IMG/VR virus record: IMGVR_UViG_3300047550_006818
Span: 1-20,881 of that record
DNA from: a virus
Length of the DNA stretch: 20,881 nucleotides
Strand: one strand, 5' to 3'
Shown: piece by piece, positions 8,623 through 17,604 of the stretch
How the letters are laid out: the number at the start of each line of letters is the position of its first letter
Position numbering within the stretch: the stretch's first letter is position 1
Translations under genes and position numbers: made by a program
The notes under the pieces: generated by a model
What the model was told of the DNA's origin: nothing
Databases searched by the model: none
The model's input: only the letters and a program-made list of their open reading frames with translations

Positions 8623-8646
8623 GTTAAATAAGAATTACACTATGAT
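8616..8646 (+). promoter_or_regulatory. Weak candidate sigma-70 promoter for the lone plus-strand gene
   Basis: TTGACA (8616-8621) and TATGAT (8641-8646) are separated by 19 bases, longer than the usual 16-18. The -35 overlaps the PhoH start codon. The predicted start of transcription (about 8652-8654) falls at or just after the ATG at 8649. Either the true -10 differs or the match is chance. It is listed because an isolated plus-strand gene needs its own promoter. Confidence 0.25.
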
Positions 8647-8648
8647 AT

Positions 8649-9692
8649 ATGGTTTTTCACTGTCTAAGTATTCCGTATGCACCCACAAGAAAAGAAATTT
8701 CTTTATGCGCTTTTATTCAAAAAGTATATAAATTTTGTGACGAAATGACAAAAAGAGGCCACACTGTTTATCATTATGGTCATGAAAATTCTATTGTTAA
8801 TTGCACTAAACATATTAATGTTACTAATGATGATATTTTAAAAAATGATTATGGCAACTTAAATTATTGGCAACAAACAGGTTTTGATCAAAATGTTGAA
8901 ACACAAACATTTAAAATATTTAATAAAAATTGTATCACAGAAATAGAAAAAAGATTAAAAGATAAAAATGAATTTATACTTTGCTGGTTTGGATTCGGAC
9001 ATCTTGAATGCGCTGAACACTTTAAAGACAGAGCAATTATTATAGAACCTAGCATTGGATATGATTCAATGTTTGCACCAATTAAAATTTTTGAAACAAA
9101 AAGTCAATTAAGCAAGATGCATGGAATGGCACAAACCAATGTAAATTTTGAAAGAGAATATGTTGTATATCCCGGTTTTGATAGAAATGATTTCGAATAT
9201 AAATCTGAAAAATCTAATACAGCATTATTTTTGGGTCGAATTATATCAGAAAAAGGCGCAAAACTTGCATATGATATTTGCAATCATATAGGACAAGAAA
9301 TTATTTTTGCAGGACCAAATATAATGAATTTACAAGATACTGAATACTGTAAATTTATTGGATTTGTAGAACCGAAACAAAGAAAACAATTATTGAGCAA
9401 TGCAAAATTTTTATTTGCACCGAGTTTATTTATTGAGCCTTGTAATTGGACCGTTATTGAAGCTCAATTTTCAGGAACACCCACAATAACCACAGATTTT
9501 GGCGGCTTTGCAGAAACAGTAGCTCAATTAAAAACTGGATTTCGATGTTTTGACGCTGCAACTATGATTCATTCTATATTAAATATTAAAGACATAAATC
9601 CAACAGAATGTTATAAAAATGCAATAGATAAATTTACAATAGAAAAGCAGTGTGATAATTATGAATTTATTTTTAATTCATTGATGCACTGA
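8649..9692 (+). CDS. GT4-family glycosyltransferase, the only plus-strand gene
   Basis: This 347-residue GT-B enzyme of the GT4 type transfers a sugar from a nucleotide-sugar donor. The C-terminal donor domain shows LFLGRIISEKGAK (193-205), then FAPSLFIEPCNWTVIEAQF (256-274), which contains the EX7E pair E263/E271, and a following GTP...TDFGGFAETV. The N-terminal domain is less conserved and includes a GHTVYHYGHE motif (37-46). No membrane segment or signal peptide is seen, so it acts in the cytoplasm. The ATG at 8649 is used because the ATG at 8642 is out of frame. No Shine-Dalgarno is visible. The gene runs against the rest of the operon and its 3' end overlaps the neighbouring O-heptosyltransferase-like gene tail to tail by 34 nt, which suggests separate acquisition. 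Confidence 0.9.
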   Translation: MVFHCLSIPYAPTRKEISLCAFIQKVYKFCDEMTKRGHTVYHYGHENSIVNCTKHINVTNDDILKNDYGNLNYWQQTGFDQNVETQTFKIFNKNCITEIEKRLKDKNEFILCWFGFGHLECAEHFKDRAIIIEPSIGYDSMFAPIKIFETKSQLSKMHGMAQTNVNFEREYVVYPGFDRNDFEYKSEKSNTALFLGRIISEKGAKLAYDICNHIGQEIIFAGPNIMNLQDTEYCKFIGFVEPKQRKQLLSNAKFLFAPSLFIEPCNWTVIEAQFSGTPTITTDFGGFAETVAQLKTGFRCFDAATMIHSILNIKDINPTECYKNAIDKFTIEKQCDNYEFIFNSLMH

Positions 9693-10519
9693 TCTATTTT
9701 TTGTTTAACCATATCAAAAGAAATTTCTTTACTGCATTCAAATTTTTTATTATTTGGACAGTACAACCAACCTTCCGATAAAATCCTATCTTTATTGTTT
9801 ATAGATTCATCGTTCAAACAACCATGACAAACATTTTTATTTATTACCCTATAATTATTAGAAATAAATTCATTATTTTCTTGGGTGCAACCGGAAATCA
9901 TTACGACTTTTTTATTTAAAGCCCATGCTAACCAACTTAATCCACTGCTTAAGCCAATAAAAAATTCACAATTTTTAAGCTGTTCTATTCTGTATTCAAT
10001 AGGATAATTTCCTGTTTCATTAAATGCTTTTTGAGGTATATGATTCCAATGGCCAGATATGCCAAAAATCTCATCTTTATCAATTGCATAAACATCATAA
10101 CCATTATCTTTTAGATACTTAATAGTTTTATTCCATCCTGAATTGTTATTCCAATATTTCATTTGACAAGTAGATTGAATTCCAATGCATACATATTTTT
10201 TCTTTTTCTTAAATTTATATTTATCAAAATTTTTTATTGAAGGAATTATTTCTTTATAATCAATTCCCAATTGATCGCAAATTAATTTTTGTATTGGACA
10301 ATTTTTAAAATGAAAATTAATTTCAAATATTTTATCATATGAAATATTCTCAGATTTATTAATGAAATGAACATTTTCATTATTTGACTGAAGAATATTA
10401 TGCCATTTTGTTTTTACAAAAACTTTTCCGCCATATTTTTTTTGATATAAATCTGCATATGGAGAAAAAGCGATATTGTCACCAAGAGCTTCTGTTATAA
10501 AAATAATACAAGTAGTCAT
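9659..10519 (-). CDS. Stand-alone O-heptosyltransferase-like protein (TibC/Aah type)
   Basis: This 286-residue protein resembles the bacterial autotransporter heptosyltransferase family, GT9-like enzymes that attach heptose from ADP-heptose to Ser residues. Key stretches are ALGDNIAFSP (11-20), GIQSTCQMKYWNN (113-125), FIGLSSGLSWLAWAL (187-201) and VVMISG (205-210). Four cysteines lie in C231-x2-C234-x19-C254-x7-C262; in TibC-type enzymes such a set binds iron. It is a paralogue of residues 1222-1503 of the 1733-residue protein encoded just upstream (3-nt gap). The usual N-terminal part of TibC/Aah is missing, which is common for phage versions. No ADP-heptose synthesis gene is seen here, so the donor may come from the host or be another sugar. 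Confidence 0.87.
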   Translation of the reverse strand: MTTCIIFITEALGDNIAFSPYADLYQKKYGGKVFVKTKWHNILQSNNENVHFINKSENISYDKIFEINFHFKNCPIQKLICDQLGIDYKEIIPSIKNFDKYKFKKKKKYVCIGIQSTCQMKYWNNNSGWNKTIKYLKDNGYDVYAIDKDEIFGISGHWNHIPQKAFNETGNYPIEYRIEQLKNCEFFIGLSSGLSWLAWALNKKVVMISGCTQENNEFISNNYRVINKNVCHGCLNDESINNKDRILSEGWLYCPNNKKFECSKEISFDMVKQKIDQCINELKINS

Positions 10520-10522
10520 TGA

Positions 10523-13500
10523 TTATGAATATTTTTTTTCTGTTTTATCGATATAAGAATATCCCTCAAATTCAAAACAAATTTTATCAGTGTTAAATCT
10601 TAAAAACTTTTCACCTTCTCTTTCAAAACAATAATTTAACCACCAATCAAAAGCATGAAAATCATATTTATTAAAAATATATTTATAAAAATATTTATGT
10701 TTTTTAGAAATAATATATAAATGTGCTCCCCATATATTTTCAATAGAATAAATATCATCTATTATTTTATTTTCACTTTTAATTTCATCTACGCTTCTTC
10801 CAAATGTGAAAAGTTTATAATTAGTTTTTTCTAATATTTGGATAGCTTTTTCGAAAAAAGTTTTAAAAGATTTAGAATCAGTTAAAATTTTACTATCTCC
10901 TTCGGAAACAACTAAATAATCATAATCGTTTTCATTTTCAAAAAAATCTAAAATAGCATCAGTATGGGCTTTGTAACAGCCATAATGTCGAGGAGTTAAA
11001 CCAAACTCATCAGATTTTTTATCGATTTTAATCCAATGTGTATTGTTTTCAAAAACTTTCAAATTTTCAGGGAAAGCATCGTAAATTTTTGAATTTTTTA
11101 TACAATAATTAACATACGGCATTAAAGAAAAACCATTAATAATATTTTCAATAGATAATTTTTCTTTGTTTCCGTTTTTATCAGAAATTAAATGAGCCAA
11201 TAGGATCTTTGGATTCTTAAGATCAGATAACAATAAATCTATTTTTTCTTTTACCATTTCAAAAGTTATTTCTTTGGTACATTCAAAATTTTTATTTCTA
11301 GGGCACCAAGACCAATTTCCTTTGTCGAATAAAATTTCTGGATCGTTCCAGCAACTATTACAAATATTTTTATTATGAACTCTATATGGAGTATAGAATT
11401 CAGATTTTGGATCTGAAAAACCAGAGATCATAACAACTGGTTTTCCAATCGCCCAAGCTAACCATGATAAACCTGAACCAAGGCCAATAAAAAAATCGCA
11501 AAAATAAAGATCGTTAATTCTCTCCTCCAAGGAAATATCTCCTGTTTTATCTAATGAATTATAAGGAATAGAATTAACATATTGACCATAACCTATATTA
11601 TTATGCTTATCAATAGATACGACTTCGTATCCTAAAGATTTTAAATAATCAACTAATTTAATCCAACCGCCTTCATTATTCCAAAATTTTGCTTGCGCAG
11701 TAGATAAAGATCCAATGCAAATATATTTTTTATTAAAATTATTTCTAAGATTTTTTGGTAAAGAAATTTTTGGACGAATTTCAATATACTCTAAACCTAA
11801 AATTTTAAATGCCAGTTCTTGTAAATTAAATTCATTCCATTTTTTATTATTAATATCAAAACATCCTAACGAATAATCAACCGTATTAGGTTTTTCATTA
11901 TAATTATAAAAATTTATATTTGAATATTCTTTTTCAAACAATTCTTTATATGGAGTATAATATTTTACTTTGCAGCGATGAATTTTTTGAAAATGATCAA
12001 CTACTGGAACCCAAGCTATATTGTCTCCAAGAGATCCAGATTCATTAACAATTGAAATTGTTTTTTCTGAATAAGCGTAAATAACGCCTTTCTTTTGATT
12101 AAAATCATCAGTTAATTCATAATTTAAATTAAAATGCTCAATTAAAAAATTATTTGATTGCAGTTTATTTAAAATACAATCACGCAATAGATGACCATCA
12201 TTATGATGATACTCAATAATAAATGATTTAAATTTTTTAATGATATCATCAGTTAAATATTTAAATATTTCATATTCAAAACCTTCAATATCTATTTTTA
12301 AAACATCAATTTTTTCTAATTTATATTTTTTAAAAATAGAATCAATTGTACAAGTTGGAACTGAAATTGTTTCAATATTTTGCAAATCATTTCCATCCGC
12401 TTCAGTTTGTTTATCAAAATAAAAAGATGTTAAAGTGGAATTACCGCAAGTAGTTAAATTAACTGTTTCTTCTTTAAAAGATAAAGCTTTATTTTCTAAA
12501 TAAACTTGTTGGATATTTTTAAAAGTTTCTTGTAAAACACCAAAAGATTTTGAAGGTTCTATAGCAATAATTTTACTAGCTTTTTTAGATAAACAAAAAT
12601 CAACAAAAGTACCACAACTAGCTCCAACATCTAAAACAATATCATTTTCTTTAATAATTGATTTATAAAAATCTTTTGAATAAAAATCAAAACTCTGAGA
12701 AAAGAAATTATCATATAAACATAAATCCAAATCAGTAGAAAATTTAAACTGCCTTTCATGTTTATTAGTATGGCAATCAGGATTTATCGGAATTTCAATA
12801 TCAAAAAGAAGTTTATTATTTCTGTAAGCAATAAATTTAAAACCAGTAAAAATATCTATATCTAGTTCTTTTTCTAAATATGGGCTTGTAAAATATTCCC
12901 AGCCTTGAATAATCGAAAAACTCTGTCTATTATTTATATAAGATAAATTTAAATTCTTTTTTAAATCTTTAACGATTAAAATAAAATCGCGAATATCTTT
13001 TGTTGTGTAAAAGAATAATTTATTTTTTGATTTTTCGTATTTAAAATATAAACCCGATAAATCAACAGACGCATCACAATAAATAATTTTATGATTTATA
13101 TTTTTAAGTATTGAATTTGAATGGTTATTAAACTTTTTAGATACAGAAAATTGCAAATTATCGTTTGAATCATAAACATTAAATAACACTTCATTAACTG
13201 AAGATTTTAACTCCGCTAATGCAGAAAAATACTCACATCCATATTCGCAAGTTATTTTATCTTCAAAAAGAATAGAATTATCATCGGCATTTAAAAATTT
13301 TATTTTAGCATCTACATTAAAAATTGAATTATTTGTATATCTAATTCCTAAATTATTATGAGTAAAACCTACAAAAGAAATTGATGCAGATGATAAAGTT
13401 TTTTGTAATTCCATGATATTATTAAATGCGATTTTAGCTGAGTTGATCCAAGAAAAATTCTTAATTATAATAGAAGATTCATCGATACTTTTCTTTAAAA

Positions 13501-15724
13501 ATTTATCATAATTTTCATAAATTTCAATCATTTTATTTTTCAAATCATCAAAATCAGGAATATAATAATCACCTTGAATGCTTTTACAAAATTGTTCTGA
13601 AATGAATTTGTCCGCTTTTTCTTGTGATTTGATTTTGATTGGAATGCCTAAATTTTTTGCAAACTCTAATTGACCACTGCATTCAGAATAAATTGAAGGA
13701 ACTCCACATGCCATTGCCTCTATCAATGGCAAATTCCAACCTTCTCCTTTTGAACAAGATAAAAATACATGAATAGATTTCAAACAATCAACATAATCTT
13801 GTTTAGTTAAAAAATTCAAAATACGAATATTTTTGCTTTCAAGATTATAATGCTTTAATCTATTTTGTGTATTTTTTAAACCATCTATATCATATGGATT
13901 ATCAACAGATAATAAAAGTTCAACATTTTCATTATTTTTAAATAAATTATTAAAACATCGAATCAAATCGATAGTACTTTTTCTTTGATCCCAGCGACCA
14001 AAAATCGCAAAAGTAAATTTATTTTTTAATTTTTTATTTTTAGTATTGAAAACATTTTCGTCAACACCCAAAGGTACAATTCGGATTTTATCAGATGGAA
14101 ACCCTTGTTCAATCAAACAATTTTTTTGCCATTCAGATGGAACCCAAAATTGATTAAATTTTTTAATTTGATCTAAAAAGTCATTTGGAAACTCAGTTGT
14201 TTCATACATGCTATAAGCAATTTTTGGACCTTTATAATCATCATAAAAATAATGATGATAAGATTCATTTATGACTAAATTAATATCAGGTTGATAATTT
14301 GCTTGATAATTATATATTGGATAATCAGTTCTTGAACCATCTTGATTATATAAAGTTTGTGAATGCAATATTTTCTTATGATTCTCTTCTATATCTAAAT
14401 CATGGGGAGTTAAATTATAACTTTTCCAATTATTAAAAATAGTATAATTTCTAACTTTAACATCGCATATATTATTTAATTCCAGTAATAAATTTTGACA
14501 GACAGCATTAAAACCCCCATTACCGACAAAACTGCAACTCGTTAAAACTTTCAATTTATTTTTATCTAAATCTTTTAGGTAATCGAAAGCTAAAGAAGCG
14601 GCATTTTCCCAAGTAAATGTTTTAGCAATATCTTTTGCCTCATCTAAAGCTTTTTGTTTATAAAAACTATAATTTTTATAAACATCTAGCATTTTATTTT
14701 TTAAATCATCAAAATCCGGTTCGTACCAATAACCAGGAGAAATTTGATTTTTATTTTGTAAAAAATCTTGAGCTAAAACTCTGTTTTTAATTTTTACTGA
14801 AATACCTTTTCCTTCTGCAAATTCCAATTGACCACTGCATTCCGAATAAATAGATGGAGTGCCACACGCCATTGCCTCAAGCAAAGGAATATTCCATCCC
14901 TCACCTCTGGCACAAGATAAAAATACATGTCCCTTTTGTAAATATTCTATATAATCTTTACGGTCTGGAAAATTTAAAACTTTAATATTCGGAGCAATTA
15001 AATTATATTTTTTGAGTCTTTCATTTGTATTAGAACATCCATCATTATAAAATCCGCTTTCAGTTGATAAAACTAATTCAACATTTTCATTTTTTCCAAA
15101 AACATCAATAAAACATTTAATTATTTCTTTAGTACTTTTACGATCACACCAAGCCCCAAAAACCAAAAATCTAAATTTATTATCATCATAATTAATATCT
15201 TTTGGATAATAAACAGTTGAATCAACCGCTTCGGGAACAACTTTTATTTTATTCTCGAACATTCCTTGTTCAATCAACATTTGACGTTGCCATTTTGAAG
15301 CGACCCAAACTTGATCAAATTCTTTCAATTTTTCAAAAAAATTTTCTGGGTATAATGAATTTTCCCAAACATTATAAGCTATTTTATATCCTTTATAAGA
15401 ATCATAAAAATAATAATGATCTACAGTATTTAAAATAATATTGATATCAGGTTCAAAATTACTATCGTAATTATAAATCGGAAAATCTTTTCTTTGATTA
15501 TTAATATCCCATAACGTTTGAAGATGAAGAAGATTTTTATCTAAATCCGAGGCATCGATTCCATGATAATCATAATCTGTACATGGATAACCTTTCCAAT
15601 TTTTCCCTACTGTGAAATTTCTTATTTTTAAATTTACTTTTTCACTTAATTTTCTAAAAAACCCCTGTGAGTGAGCATTATATCCGGTCGTGCCGATGTG
15701 GCTTGTATGAGCTAAAACATTCAT
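10523..15724 (-). CDS. 1733-residue multi-enzyme: GT4-GT4-beta linker-FkbM methyltransferase-O-heptosyltransferase-like-GT25-like
   Basis: One uninterrupted frame joins five enzyme-like domains. GT4 copy 1 (1-385) has EX7E E275/E283 in GEGWNIPLLEAMACG, and GT4 copy 2 (391-775) has E661/E669. A beta-rich linker spans about 780-1000. An FkbM-type SAM methyltransferase (about 1015-1220) shows VLDVGASCGTF (1030-1040), IAIEPS (1053-1058) and LKIDIEGFEYEIF (1142-1154). The O-heptosyltransferase-like domain (about 1222-1503) has GSLGDNIAW, FIGLGSGLSWLAWAIGKP and the four-cysteine set C1455, C1458, C1474, C1482. A GT25-like domain (about 1505-1733) has LTPRHYGCYKAHTDA (1576-1590) and VVSEGD (1605-1610), where GT25 enzymes usually have EDD. 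The start overlaps the upstream stop as ATGA. No transmembrane segment or signal is seen. It probably builds and methylates an oligosaccharide in steps; the acceptor is unknown. Confidence 0.92.
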   Translation of the reverse strand: MNVLAHTSHIGTTGYNAHSQGFFRKLSEKVNLKIRNFTVGKNWKGYPCTDYDYHGIDASDLDKNLLHLQTLWDINNQRKDFPIYNYDSNFEPDINIILNTVDHYYFYDSYKGYKIAYNVWENSLYPENFFEKLKEFDQVWVASKWQRQMLIEQGMFENKIKVVPEAVDSTVYYPKDINYDDNKFRFLVFGAWCDRKSTKEIIKCFIDVFGKNENVELVLSTESGFYNDGCSNTNERLKKYNLIAPNIKVLNFPDRKDYIEYLQKGHVFLSCARGEGWNIPLLEAMACGTPSIYSECSGQLEFAEGKGISVKIKNRVLAQDFLQNKNQISPGYWYEPDFDDLKNKMLDVYKNYSFYKQKALDEAKDIAKTFTWENAASLAFDYLKDLDKNKLKVLTSCSFVGNGGFNAVCQNLLLELNNICDVKVRNYTIFNNWKSYNLTPHDLDIEENHKKILHSQTLYNQDGSRTDYPIYNYQANYQPDINLVINESYHHYFYDDYKGPKIAYSMYETTEFPNDFLDQIKKFNQFWVPSEWQKNCLIEQGFPSDKIRIVPLGVDENVFNTKNKKLKNKFTFAIFGRWDQRKSTIDLIRCFNNLFKNNENVELLLSVDNPYDIDGLKNTQNRLKHYNLESKNIRILNFLTKQDYVDCLKSIHVFLSCSKGEGWNLPLIEAMACGVPSIYSECSGQLEFAKNLGIPIKIKSQEKADKFISEQFCKSIQGDYYIPDFDDLKNKMIEIYENYDKFLKKSIDESSIIIKNFSWINSAKIAFNNIMELQKTLSSASISFVGFTHNNLGIRYTNNSIFNVDAKIKFLNADDNSILFEDKITCEYGCEYFSALAELKSSVNEVLFNVYDSNDNLQFSVSKKFNNHSNSILKNINHKIIYCDASVDLSGLYFKYEKSKNKLFFYTTKDIRDFILIVKDLKKNLNLSYINNRQSFSIIQGWEYFTSPYLEKELDIDIFTGFKFIAYRNNKLLFDIEIPINPDCHTNKHERQFKFSTDLDLCLYDNFFSQSFDFYSKDFYKSIIKENDIVLDVGASCGTFVDFCLSKKASKIIAIEPSKSFGVLQETFKNIQQVYLENKALSFKEETVNLTTCGNSTLTSFYFDKQTEADGNDLQNIETISVPTCTIDSIFKKYKLEKIDVLKIDIEGFEYEIFKYLTDDIIKKFKSFIIEYHHNDGHLLRDCILNKLQSNNFLIEHFNLNYELTDDFNQKKGVIYAYSEKTISIVNESGSLGDNIAWVPVVDHFQKIHRCKVKYYTPYKELFEKEYSNINFYNYNEKPNTVDYSLGCFDINNKKWNEFNLQELAFKILGLEYIEIRPKISLPKNLRNNFNKKYICIGSLSTAQAKFWNNEGGWIKLVDYLKSLGYEVVSIDKHNNIGYGQYVNSIPYNSLDKTGDISLEERINDLYFCDFFIGLGSGLSWLAWAIGKPVVMISGFSDPKSEFYTPYRVHNKNICNSCWNDPEILFDKGNWSWCPRNKNFECTKEITFEMVKEKIDLLLSDLKNPKILLAHLISDKNGNKEKLSIENIINGFSLMPYVNYCIKNSKIYDAFPENLKVFENNTHWIKIDKKSDEFGLTPRHYGCYKAHTDAILDFFENENDYDYLVVSEGDSKILTDSKSFKTFFEKAIQILEKTNYKLFTFGRSVDEIKSENKIIDDIYSIENIWGAHLYIISKKHKYFYKYIFNKYDFHAFDWWLNYCFEREGEKFLRFNTDKICFEFEGYSYIDKTEKKYS
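13400..15724 (-). repeat. Tandem duplication of the GT4 domain inside the 1733-residue protein
   Basis: Residues 1-385 and 391-775 align along their whole length, including YNYD/YNYQ, CARGEGWNIP/CSKGEGWNLP and a shared stretch EAMACG(T/V)PSIYSECSGQLEF. At DNA level, short blocks are identical in both copies (for example ACAAGATAAAAATACATG near 14920 and near 13752). This points to a fairly recent duplication or to gene conversion. Both copies keep the EX7E pair, so both may be active, perhaps with different donors or acceptors. Confidence 0.85.
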
Positions 15725-17604
15725 CCTAAAAATTTTAATAAATTATTATAAATAATTTTTCCAGTTTGTTTCTCGATTATTCTAACAGAAAAATCCTTAG
15801 ATGTCAACAAACTTTCTTCTATAAAATCAATATAATAAAGCTGATAATCATAAATATTTTGATTATCAAGAGTCAAAAAAACTTGATTGTTTTCATTATC
15901 AAAAACCTCAAAATAAACTAATTGATTAAAAGTTTTAGAATTAAAAAATCCTTTTTTATGAAAAATTAAACTTTTTTTGCGTGTAGTATAATAACAAATT
16001 ATTTCATTTTGCACTATAATTTGATTTAGATATTTATTTTTAATATCTTCAAATTCTTTAGCAGTTTTCATTTTATGGAAACATAATATATCATTTACGT
16101 GTTCTGGAAGTTTTTTATTAATTGATGATTCAATATTTTTACCGTATCCATAATTAGAAAAAATATCTAAATTATTTATATCATCAGTTTCTTCGATATC
16201 TACAGTGGGCAATGAATTAATATAATTATATTTCGCAAGTAATATATTATCGGCATCTTCATCATGAATTGCAAAAATTCCAAATTCTGTATTTTTATAT
16301 TTTACATAAAGCTCAATAGCTTCGTTAAAAAAAGATAAAGACTTACTGTCATAAACAATAAAATTGGCTTTTCTTCTTGGAAATAAATAATTTTCAACAC
16401 CAATCTTTTTACCCAAAATAGCAATAGGAGAAATGCATTGGCCACTATTTTGATAATTATTCACAACGATATAATCATAAAGATTTAAATTAAATAATGG
16501 ATAATTTTCTAGTTGATTAAAATATTTAGTCACTGAATCACAATTGACAGTTAAAAATAAATCGGAATCGATATAAACCATTTTTTTATCTGCAAATCTT
16601 TCACAAGAATCTTTTAAAATGTAAGATTTTATATTTTTTATTAAATCTACATCATTTTTCGCATCAAAATCAAATCTAATCGATACAAATTGATCATCAT
16701 TTAAATCTAAATCTTTAATGACATCAATTTTATAATCTATGGAGTAAATAATTATTTTTCTATTCGAAAACATACGCAATGAATTCAACATTTCTTTTGC
16801 AAATTGTTCGTAGTTTTTATCAAAATAAGTTACCCAATAAAAATCATCTTTTAATATTTTAGAGCAATACGTTTTTAAACAATCTTCAGTTTCAAAAAAT
16901 TTTAAATCATTTTTAAAATAAAAATGAAATAATAATTTTTCTTCGTTATTTATATAAAGTTTTTTATTTTTTACAATAGAACAATCAAGATGTTTTCCAT
17001 TTGAACCGACATTTATTAAGTGGCCTAGATCACAAATAGAAACATTATTTTGCTCTAGTATTTTTACTAAATATGTCTCATCCAATGATTGATATTTTGA
17101 ATGTTGTAATAGTAATTTATAATCATTTATGTTTTTATAAAAAGTATTGAAAATTAAATTATTTTTCCATATACAAAATGGACCACGAATACCCGGAAAA
17201 TAAACCTTATCTCCAATTGAAATAAATTCTTGATTTAAATGAGGTTCAAGCAAATTGTAAATATCTCCCCATAAAATATCGATATCATAAAATCCTACAT
17301 AGTCATAATTCAAAAGATAATCACTAAAAATATCAGCATAAATTATTTTATGATCACAAAGTTTGTAAAAATTTGTTAACTCAATTTTAAAACCTAATTT
17401 TTTAAATATAAACTGCTTATATATTTCAGGGTTTAAATATTTTATCTTAATATTAGAAGCTGCATTTTGAAAAATTGAATCTTCCGATTGATCTGTAAAA
17501 AATAAAAAATCAATATTTTTTTGATTATTGCATGTTTGCAAATGAAATTTAAAATAATCCGGTAATTTTCCAAACCAAACTTGAATAAGACAAATTTTTT
17601 TCAT
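15721..17604 (-). CDS. Two-domain GT-A glycosyltransferase with C-terminal beta module
   Basis: This 627-residue protein has an N-terminal domain (about 1-250) resembling the DUF6625-type glycosyltransferases: CLIQVWFGKLPDYF (5-18), DFLFFTDQ (32-39) and YVGFYDIDILWGD (102-114), with D107/D109 as a candidate metal-binding DxD. A second GT-A domain (about 255-510), GT8-like, has YWVTYFDKNYEQFA (256-269) and MVYIDSDLF (342-350) with DxD D346/D348. The last 75 residues (about 549-625) form a predicted all-beta module similar to parts of two neighbouring enzymes. It starts directly after the stop of the methyltransferase gene (TAAATG) and overlaps the 1733-residue gene by ATGA, so the three are probably translationally coupled. 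Sugar and acceptor are unknown. Confidence 0.88.
   Translation of the reverse strand: MKKICLIQVWFGKLPDYFKFHLQTCNNQKNIDFLFFTDQSEDSIFQNAASNIKIKYLNPEIYKQFIFKKLGFKIELTNFYKLCDHKIIYADIFSDYLLNYDYVGFYDIDILWGDIYNLLEPHLNQEFISIGDKVYFPGIRGPFCIWKNNLIFNTFYKNINDYKLLLQHSKYQSLDETYLVKILEQNNVSICDLGHLINVGSNGKHLDCSIVKNKKLYINNEEKLLFHFYFKNDLKFFETEDCLKTYCSKILKDDFYWVTYFDKNYEQFAKEMLNSLRMFSNRKIIIYSIDYKIDVIKDLDLNDDQFVSIRFDFDAKNDVDLIKNIKSYILKDSCERFADKKMVYIDSDLFLTVNCDSVTKYFNQLENYPLFNLNLYDYIVVNNYQNSGQCISPIAILGKKIGVENYLFPRRKANFIVYDSKSLSFFNEAIELYVKYKNTEFGIFAIHDEDADNILLAKYNYINSLPTVDIEETDDINNLDIFSNYGYGKNIESSINKKLPEHVNDILCFHKMKTAKEFEDIKNKYLNQIIVQNEIICYYTTRKKSLIFHKKGFFNSKTFNQLVYFEVFDNENNQVFLTLDNQNIYDYQLYYIDFIEESLLTSKDFSVRIIEKQTGKIIYNNLLKFLG

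Noticed and set aside
8642-8644. ATG upstream of the plus-strand glycosyltransferase
   Set aside because: It is in another reading frame from the enzyme; the ATG at 8649 is the first in-frame one.
9661-9681. ATGAATT...AATTCAT hairpin at the tail-to-tail gene overlap, as a bidirectional terminator
   Set aside because: The stem is almost all A-T and lies within both coding sequences; too weak to call a terminator.
10523-15724. The very long frame as an artefact of several genes fused by sequencing error
   Set aside because: The frame is open throughout, domain junctions have plausible linkers, and no leftover start or stop signals lie at the junctions. Coverage data would still be needed to exclude a misjoin.
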